From Magnetococcales bacterium (GTDB taxonomy: Bacteria > Pseudomonadota > Magnetococcia > Magnetococcales > JADFWU01), in contig JADFWU010000012.1 of the NCBI GenBank assembly GCA_015234045.1, positions 72,800-80,850 of the forward strand: a DNA stretch of 8,051 bases. Direction: 5' to 3'. Below the pieces are notes generated by a model. That model was not told where the DNA came from. It made no database searches and saw only the letters and a list, made by a program, of their open reading frames with translations. The translations under genes and the position numbers were made by a program. How positions within the stretch are numbered: the stretch's first letter is position 1; each line of letters begins with the position of its first letter. Shown here piece by piece: positions 6,001 through 8,051 of the stretch.

Positions 6001-8051
6001 AGTATCAAATACCAACCAATCCGGCAAGTCAGACCCATCAACCAACAACGCTTCATACGTGAGACTGGCATCGGCATCGGCATCGGTGAACAGATCGGTA
6101 TCCAGCTTTAATGAAAAACCCTCGGCTTCAATAGCCGTCTGATCTTCAATCGTACCAATCAACTCCGGCGCGTCATTGACGTTATCAACAGTCAGTGTGA
6201 ACACCGTGGAAGCGCTTTTGCCATCATTATCGGTGGCAGTTACCTTCAAGGTCCACTCACCCACCTGATCATTATCAGGCCGACCGGTCAGTGTTTGTGC
6301 GTTGCTATCAAAGCTCAACCAATCGGGCAAATCTCCGCTTTGAATCTCTACCAAATCGTAGGAAAGCGCATCACCATTATCCAAATCGGCATCATCAAAG
6401 GCATCGCTGTTGAGGCTGAACAGCAACAAATCACCTTCGGAAACGCTCTGATCCTGAATGCCTGCATCCACAAATGGTTTGTGATTTACCGCTGAGACTG
6501 AAATCTCAAATACCTGAGAAGCACTCAGGCCATCATTATCCGTGGCAGTCACACGGATTTGATACTCATCAGCACTTTCGGTATCACCACTGAATCTGCG
6601 TGTAGAGGGATCAAATGAGAGCCAGTCAGGCAGATCATCCCCATTGACCAACGCAGCACTATAAGTGAGCGTGTCACCGATATCGCTATCAACAAAAGCC
6701 GCAGAACTGACCTTGAAGGAGAGGCTATCGCCCTGCTCCAGTTGGTAGTCTTCAATGTCCGTGCCTTTGACAGGTGCGTCATTGACATTATCAATGGTAA
6801 GCGTAAACACCTGAGAAGCGGTTTTGCCTTGCTGATCAGTTACCGTAATCTTGATGGCAAGGGTGCCGACATCACCATTATCCGGCGTACCACTGAACGT
6901 CTGAGAAGTGGCATCAAAATCCAACCAATCCGGCAAATCACTATTGGAACCGGTCAGATTTTTGGCTGACCAGCTCAACACATCACCACTGTCCAAATCA
7001 GGATCAGAGAAGAGATCATCAGACAAAGAGAAGGTAAACAGGCTGTCTTCTGAAGCGGTCTGATCCTGCACAGCGTTGTTAACGCTTGGTTTGGTATTGG
7101 TTTCAATGACTGAGAGTTCGAACACATCAGAAGCGGTATCGCCAGACGCATCTGTGGCGGTTACACGGACATAGAGCGTATCCACATCACCACTATCCGG
7201 GCTACCACGAAACGCGCGCGTATCCGCATCAAACTCAAGCCAGCTTGGCAAATCACTGCCATCTGCAAGGGTTGCGGAAAGTGTCAGCGTGTCATTGCTA
7301 TCTTCATCAGTGAACAGATCGCTACTGAATTCGAACTCAAAGTCTTCACCAACACCTGCAACCTGATCATCCAGACTCTCTTGCAATGTCGGCGCATCGT
7401 TGACATTTTCAACCGTCAACGTAAACACCTCGGCAATGCTCTCACCACGTTCATCAGTAGCGGTTACTTTCAGTGAAATATCACCAACATCGGCATTATC
7501 AGGAGAACCACTGAACGTGCGTGAAGCCGCATCAAAACTCAACCAATCAGGCAGTGTTCCATCCGCACTGGACAGATCATCAACCGTATAGGTCAATGAA
7601 TCCTTACCAGCACTCACATCGGTATCAGAAAAGGCATCTGCGCCGAATGTGAAACTGAATTGGGCATCTTCCAACGCTGTTTGAGCATCAATACCCGTGC
7701 CGATTGTCGGTGCGTCATTCTCATCAATAACTGAGAGTTTGAAGATATCAGAGACACTCTTACCTGATTCATCTTCCGCAGTAATACGGATACGAATATC
7801 TGCCACATCACTCAGAGCAGGATCGCCGATAAATTCACCGGTACCCTCATCAAAAGAGAGCCAGTCCGGCAGGTCGGAACCATCACTGAGCACCGCCGAT
7901 AGCGTCAGGCTGTCATCCAGATCAACATCATCAAACATGCCGTCATCAAGGCTGAGTGAGAATGTTTCACCAACAGTGGCTTCCTGATCATCCAGAGGTG
8001 CTTCAAGGGTTGGTGTATCATTGGTATTGCTCACCACCAATGTGAAGAGCA
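1..8051 (-). CDS. Giant cadherin-like/CADG repeat surface protein, internal fragment open at both ends
   Basis: The minus strand is open in one frame over the full window: 2683 whole codons, no stop, no frameshift. It is almost wholly repeats: sixteen CADG (putative Ig) domains, a cadherin domain, a tandem-95-like cadherin domain, a CADG domain, a module with NIIRFLQ, a CADG domain, then Trp-rich domains of about 146 residues. Eighteen CADG domains each keep one Trp in an LPDW-like motif. By hand count there are about 403 Asp, 138 Glu, 23 Lys, 26 Arg and no Cys, as expected for a secreted calcium-loaded beta-sandwich rod. Known relatives are giant bacterial adhesins and biofilm proteins, annotated as putative Ig, cadherin-like or tandem-95 repeat proteins. 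Signal, anchor and secretion parts are outside the window, so adhesion is inferred from architecture. No start can be chosen: the dozen internal Met codons lie inside repeats without upstream gene structure. Confidence 0.97.
76..513 (-). repeat. Trp-rich domain 3 (A class)
   Basis: Residues 2513-2658, 146 residues. NDAP, SITEDDVDLYGN, DVDYDTVGMAITAVDDGSG, GVWQYSTDYGVTW (Trp2573, Trp2583), NALVLDDQSYLRYQPDG, YRAWDQTDGVAGDY (Trp2622), DASTVGDSAF, LEIASV. It resembles domain 1 closely in AVDDGS, PDGxNGD, the AWDQT region and the shared LEIASVNDQPV ending. Confidence 0.84.
514..948 (-). repeat. Trp-rich domain 2 (B class)
   Basis: Residues 2368-2512, 145 residues. Enters NDQPV, then TLTGISEDDVDGAG, DVDSSDIDHG, PGYWEYSVDDGVNW (Trp2427, Trp2437), SALLLASTDLIRFQPDE, YRIWDQSSE (Trp2476) and STSAFSDDTV. 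The entry segment is encoded by one copy of the exact 84-base repeat. It lacks the AVDDGS stretch of domains 1 and 3. Confidence 0.84.
874..957 (-). repeat. Exact 84-base direct repeat, copy 2
   Basis: Second copy, covering the junction of Trp-rich domains 1 and 2 (ASVNDQPV through DDVDGAG). On its left (bases below 874) it continues GYSVSELLPSF, so copy 1 may continue the same way outside the window. Confidence 0.95.
949..1389 (-). repeat. Trp-rich domain 1 (A class)
   Basis: Residues 2221-2367, 147 residues. Order: NDAP, TSTDEDNF, an acidic DVDADAS turn, AVIAVDDGSDSGGFWQYS (Trp2282), GSSWAEI (Trp2292), DNALLLDGTSMVRYLPDG, then LAWDQTSGSVGDF (Trp2331) and FSENSQTAQLE. This pattern recurs in large bacterial repeat proteins next to cadherin-like domains. 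I know no assigned function; an all-beta extracellular fold is likely. It matches domain 3 better than domain 2. Confidence 0.82.
1390..1719 (-). repeat. CADG domain 18, last of its family in the window
   Basis: Residues about 2111-2220. Contains ATEDDSLYYTVSSDTFST, NPFSSWLSFDATQNVFSGTPDNDQVG around Trp2173, IEATDASG and FTVTVENTNDAP. The LPD before Trp is replaced by FSS, while the rest is near consensus. It follows the NIIRFLQ module; the exact joint, near TEAQLHFQSTLNDNSD, is uncertain. Confidence 0.83.
1720..2142 (-). other. Non-cadherin module with NIIRFLQ and a DSDGD loop
   Basis: Residues about 1970-2110. Visible order: VFEDAAVSN, SGTTDSEGNFQYAPGE, TFSIGDIVIGTATG, VTPLDMV, NIIRFLQ at 2044-2050, LDSDGDASNGIT at 2052-2063, then a more helical-looking stretch, LTDEVIAAASG and a FASDTTLTAFLSDAL segment. 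From memory, this SGxTDxxGxF / GExVxFxIGD / TPLDxV / RFLQxLDxDGDxxNGI series recurs in secreted proteins and lipoproteins of gammaproteobacteria, often alone at the mature N-terminus. I know no assigned function. The DxDGDxxN loop could bind calcium (inference). It sits between two CADG domains as an insert in the rod. Confidence 0.72.
2143..2451 (-). repeat. Isolated CADG domain 17, divergent
   Basis: Residues about 1867-1969. Entry NDAPEID, SFTLDSTAFSDIDGE, then AMPDWLSFD around Trp1924, TFTNTATNDEV in place of FSGTPDN, and ITVTVTDADD. Protein divergence is clear, yet bases 2264-2288 match domain 11 exactly over 25 bases. The end is placed where NGEGVFEDAAVSN begins the next module, and is approximate. 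Confidence 0.82.
2264..2288 (-). repeat. 25-base identity with 4781-4805
   Basis: Identical bases encode the PDWLSFDA-like core of CADG domains 17 and 11, which lie about 2.5 kb apart and differ widely outside this core. Confidence 0.85.
2452..2781 (-). other. Cadherin-like domain of tandem-95 type
   Basis: Residues 1757-1866. Starts with NEVP, then ITIDEDSSYTLSATDFAFSD, DPDGDELSAIRI, a LWLNGSEV segment, SVTPDADFNGDTSFRF, and VSDGESFSDS before AVNDAP. The EDS...F.D.DGD...L.ITP..DFNG...F...V.DG order is that of the cadherin-like/tandem-95 family of large bacterial surface proteins. It carries the last lysine of the visible protein (residue 1845). Confidence 0.85.
2782..3087 (-). other. Classical cadherin-type domain
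   Basis: Residues 1655-1756. It has no LPDW motif but the calcium signatures of true cadherin repeats: DEN at 1669-1671, SATDPDSGDSHG, FSINSADELMINAGTGLDYE with DYE at 1724-1726, ITATDAQG with Asp1739, and DVNEVP at 1755-1760 closing the domain. In this family such residues bind Ca2+ at domain junctions and stiffen the rod. It is the only copy in the window and marks the change from the uniform CADG array to the mixed distal part. Confidence 0.88.
3088..3402 (-). repeat. CADG domain 16 (B class)
   Basis: Residues 1550-1654, last copy of the long array. Has YDADLDSGD, YTVDNLSDADGALPEW ending at Trp1607, FSGLPASTDVG, IKVTATDQGG and VFTLSVEDINEAP, which leads directly into the classical cadherin domain. 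Confidence 0.91.
3403..3726 (-). repeat. CADG domain 15 (A class, most degenerate)
   Basis: Residues 1442-1549, 108 residues, the longest copy. The core is altered to LPGWINYQQ around Trp1502, followed by FIVKAADGTEG in place of FSGTPDN. The entry NDAP, the DDLFTDEDSIHGD turn and ITAEDESG remain. Extra Thr residues (TTTT) precede the Trp motif. Confidence 0.86.
3727..4032 (-). repeat. CADG domain 14 (B class, divergent)
   Basis: Residues 1340-1441. Enters NVAP, has YTVTNLDDADGVLPDW ending at Trp1394, then VFDDVDGVLTANPDNNAVG, so the SG of FSGTP is replaced. LKVSAADPAG takes the place of VTATD. Exit VFTVTVENVNDAP is typical for the B class. Confidence 0.88.
4033..4347 (-). repeat. CADG domain 13 (A class)
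   Basis: Residues 1235-1339. Has ALFSDADLNYGDS, LPDWISFD around Trp1292, then an alanine-rich SGTAAAADAG turn and IIITATDEQG. Exit through AESNVAP. Confidence 0.89.
4348..4653 (-). repeat. CADG domain 12 (B class)
   Basis: Residues 1133-1234. Enters DQGP, the boundary least like NDAP. Has YAVENLSATDGALPEW ending at Trp1187, FSGTPGDDDIG, and LKISAVGSGG, where the normal TATDxxG calcium-type loop has lost its Asp. Exit through VTLTVDNINDAP. Confidence 0.9.
4654..4968 (-). repeat. CADG domain 11 (A class)
   Basis: Residues 1028-1132. Has DDLFSDDDLIHGDN, LPDWLSFD around Trp1085, then LYGLPAAADEG in place of FSGTPDN, and LRVTATDDDG. Bases 4781-4805 over the Trp motif are identical to 2264-2288 in the distant domain 17. 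Exit through DPDQGP. Confidence 0.9.
4781..4805 (-). repeat. 25-base identity with 2264-2288
   Basis: Partner of the copy in domain 17. It covers the Trp motif of CADG domain 11. Confidence 0.85.
4969..5274 (-). repeat. CADG domain 10 (B class)
   Basis: Residues 926-1027. Enters NNAP, has SDADENDVLTYD, GLPEWLSFD around Trp980, FSGDPVNADVG, LKVTATDGDG and VFTLTVVNVNDAP. Glu replaces Asp before the Trp, as also in domains 12 and 16, all of B class. Confidence 0.91.
5275..5571 (-). repeat. CADG domain 9 (A class)
   Basis: Residues 827-925, 99 residues. Has DLFTDDDVDD, a run of six Asp within eight residues, then LPDWLSFDDDSQTFSGTP around Trp880. A shortened TEDGVLEIK turn replaces DNxDVG. Exit through AVNNAP. 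Confidence 0.91.
5398..5421 (-). repeat. 24-base identity with 6307-6330
   Basis: Covers LPDWLSFD of CADG domain 9. The same 24 bases encode that core in domain 6. Confidence 0.85.
5572..5874 (-). repeat. CADG domain 8 (B class)
   Basis: Residues 726-826. Enters NTAP, has DLFSDADEDN, LPDWLSFD around Trp779, FSGTPDNDAVG, IRITATDPYG and VLDLSVENVNDAP. Arg stands where other B copies have Lys in the LKV strand. Confidence 0.92.
5875..6177 (-). repeat. CADG domain 7 (A class)
   Basis: Residues 625-725. Has DLFTDADADASL, VDGSDLPDWLVFD around Trp678, FSGTPAAADIG and ITVTATDESG. The DADADA stretch is encoded by three perfect hexanucleotide copies at 6067-6084. Exit through AFNTAP. Confidence 0.91.
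6067..6084 (-). repeat. Perfect hexanucleotide tandem, three GGCATC copies on the plus strand
   Basis: Encodes DADADA in the acidic turn of CADG domain 7. Slippage by whole units would add or remove an Asp-Ala pair without breaking the frame. Confidence 0.9.
6178..6486 (-). repeat. CADG domain 6 (B class)
   Basis: Residues 522-624. Enters NHKP, has DAFDDADLDNGD, LPDWLSFD around Trp577, then TLTGRPDNDQVG in place of FSGTPDN. LKVTATDNDG and VFTLTVDNVNDAP follow. Bases 6307-6330 over the Trp motif are identical to 5398-5421 in domain 9. Confidence 0.91.
6307..6330 (-). repeat. 24-base identity with 5398-5421
   Basis: Covers LPDWLSFD of CADG domain 6, paired with domain 9. Confidence 0.85.
6487..6783 (-). 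repeat. CADG domain 5 (A class)
   Basis: Residues 423-521; at 99 residues one of the two shortest copies. After LPDWLSFD (Trp476) the turn is shortened to SGDTESADEY, lacking the DNxDVG stretch, then IRVTATDNDG. The exit AVNHKP is unlike NDAP. Confidence 0.9.
6784..7098 (-). repeat. CADG domain 4 (B class)
   Basis: Residues 318-422. It enters with NTKP instead of NDAP. It is otherwise close to consensus: DDLFSDPDLDSGD, LPDWLDFD around Trp375, FSGTPDNGDVG, IKITVTDQQG, and exit VFTLTIDNVNDAP. An extra Trp lies in the LSWSAK strand. Confidence 0.92.
7099..7401 (-). repeat. CADG domain 3 (A class)
   Basis: Residues 217-317. It begins NDAPTLQ, has DLFTDEDSND as its acidic turn and LPSWLEFD around Trp270, so Ser replaces the usual Asp before the Trp. 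The FRGSPDSGDVD and VRVTATDASG segments follow. It ends FELSVIETN, handing over to a non-NDAP entry. Confidence 0.9.
7402..7719 (-). repeat. CADG domain 2 (B class)
   Basis: Residues 111-216. Typical B features: YTVDDLSSADGTLPDW with Trp169, SGSPDNADVG, LKVTATDERG, and exit through VFTLTVENVNDAP. At 106 residues it is among the longer copies, owing to extra residues in the DVSAGKDS acidic turn. Confidence 0.9.
7720..8022 (-). repeat. CADG domain 1 (A class)
   Basis: Residues 10-110, first complete domain in the window; residues 1-9 are the tail of another domain upstream. It has SDGSDLPDWLSFDEG around Trp63 and ITAEDESGKSVSD near the end. FIGDPALSD replaces the usual FSGTPDN. It leaves through SVIDENDAP, whose ending resembles that of domain 3 (SVIETN). 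Confidence 0.88.

Larger units (their letters stand above)
3088..8022 (-). repeat. Array of 16 CADG domains arranged as eight A-B pairs
   Basis: Residues 10-1654 hold sixteen tandem domains. The conserved Trp of LPDW falls at residues 63, 169, 270, 375, 476, 577, 678, 779, 880, 980, 1085, 1187, 1292, 1394, 1502 and 1607, spaced 100-108 apart. Each domain runs: NDAP-like entry, DQ/EG turn, F(S/T)DxD acidic turn, LTY or LTLS strand, LPDWLSFD, FSGTP, VTATDxxG, then a final strand into the next NDAP. This is the dystroglycan-type cadherin-like (CADG/He_PIG) pattern, an extracellular beta-sandwich. Odd and even domains form two classes: odd ones carry SAxLxDGSDLPDW-like strands, even ones YTVxNLSxADGxLPEW-like strands and usually a VG...LKV stretch. 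The array therefore looks built from pairs of 603-639 bases. Confidence 0.93.

Noticed and set aside
4852-6142. Plus-strand frames at 4852-5235, 5201-5452 and 5765-6142, some with serine-rich NQSGK-like recurring stretches
   Set aside because: The recurring NQSG stretch is the antisense reading of the conserved LPDWLSFD codons in another frame, so the similarity between these frames is inherited from the real repeats.
1-8051. CRISPR array, because of regularly spaced similar short sequences
   Set aside because: Spacing is about 300 bases, the copies are imperfect and coding, and the sequence between them is homologous domain sequence rather than unique spacers.
1-8051. RTX calcium nonapeptides (GGxGxD) or VCBS repeats
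   Set aside because: No GGxGxDxL series occurs in the translation, and the domain consensus (LPDW, FSGTP) is CADG rather than VCBS.
1-8051. Internal frameshift, pseudogene or split gene
   Set aside because: Every domain is in the same phase and no in-phase stop occurs, including at the joints between domain families.
1-8051. Internal start codons, promoters or terminators on the minus strand
   Set aside because: The dozen in-frame Met codons all lie inside domains, and there is no noncoding gap or hairpin followed by a T run that would support a second gene.
1-8051. RGD integrin-binding motif
   Set aside because: Not present in the translated frame; the nearest are FRGS in domain 3 and GRPD in domain 6.

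Overview
The whole 8051-base window lies inside one enormous protein-coding gene on the minus strand. Read from 8049 down to 1, the frame has 2683 codons and no stop: no TTA, CTA or TCA triplet occurs in phase on the plus strand. Neither the true start nor the stop is present, so the gene runs off both edges and the full protein is larger than 2683 residues. There is no intergenic DNA, RNA gene, promoter, terminator or mobile element. Residue numbers below count from the codon at 8047-8049 (residue 1) to the codon at 1-3 (residue 2683).

Layout in protein direction, right to left on the map: (1) 8022-3088, sixteen tandem domains of 99-108 residues of the dystroglycan-type cadherin-like (CADG, 'putative Ig', He_PIG) family, each built around LPDWLSFD...FSGTP...VTATD...G. 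(2) 3087-2782, one classical cadherin domain with its calcium motifs. (3) 2781-2452, one cadherin-like domain of the tandem-95 kind. (4) about 2451-2143, a divergent CADG domain. (5) about 2142-1720, a non-cadherin module with NIIRFLQ and a DSDGD acidic loop. (6) about 1719-1390, another CADG domain. (7) 1389-1, three complete tryptophan-rich domains of about 146 residues and the start of a fourth, built around WQYS...W and AWDQ.

The most notable structure is a higher-order one. Both long arrays are made of alternating A and B domains, so the evolutionary unit looks like a domain pair: about 201-213 residues in the CADG array and about 291 in the Trp-rich array. An exact 84-base direct repeat, 873 bases apart, supports the second pair unit.

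The protein has no cysteine, about 20% Asp+Glu against about 2% Lys+Arg (hand counts), and no lysine in its last 838 visible residues. This fits a secreted, calcium-stabilised, rod-like surface adhesin or matrix protein. Such giants in Gram-negative bacteria often leave by type I secretion, but no secretion signal or RTX repeat is visible here. The domain mix and roughly 50% G+C suggest a Gram-negative bacterium, perhaps an aquatic gammaproteobacterium; that assignment is weak inference.
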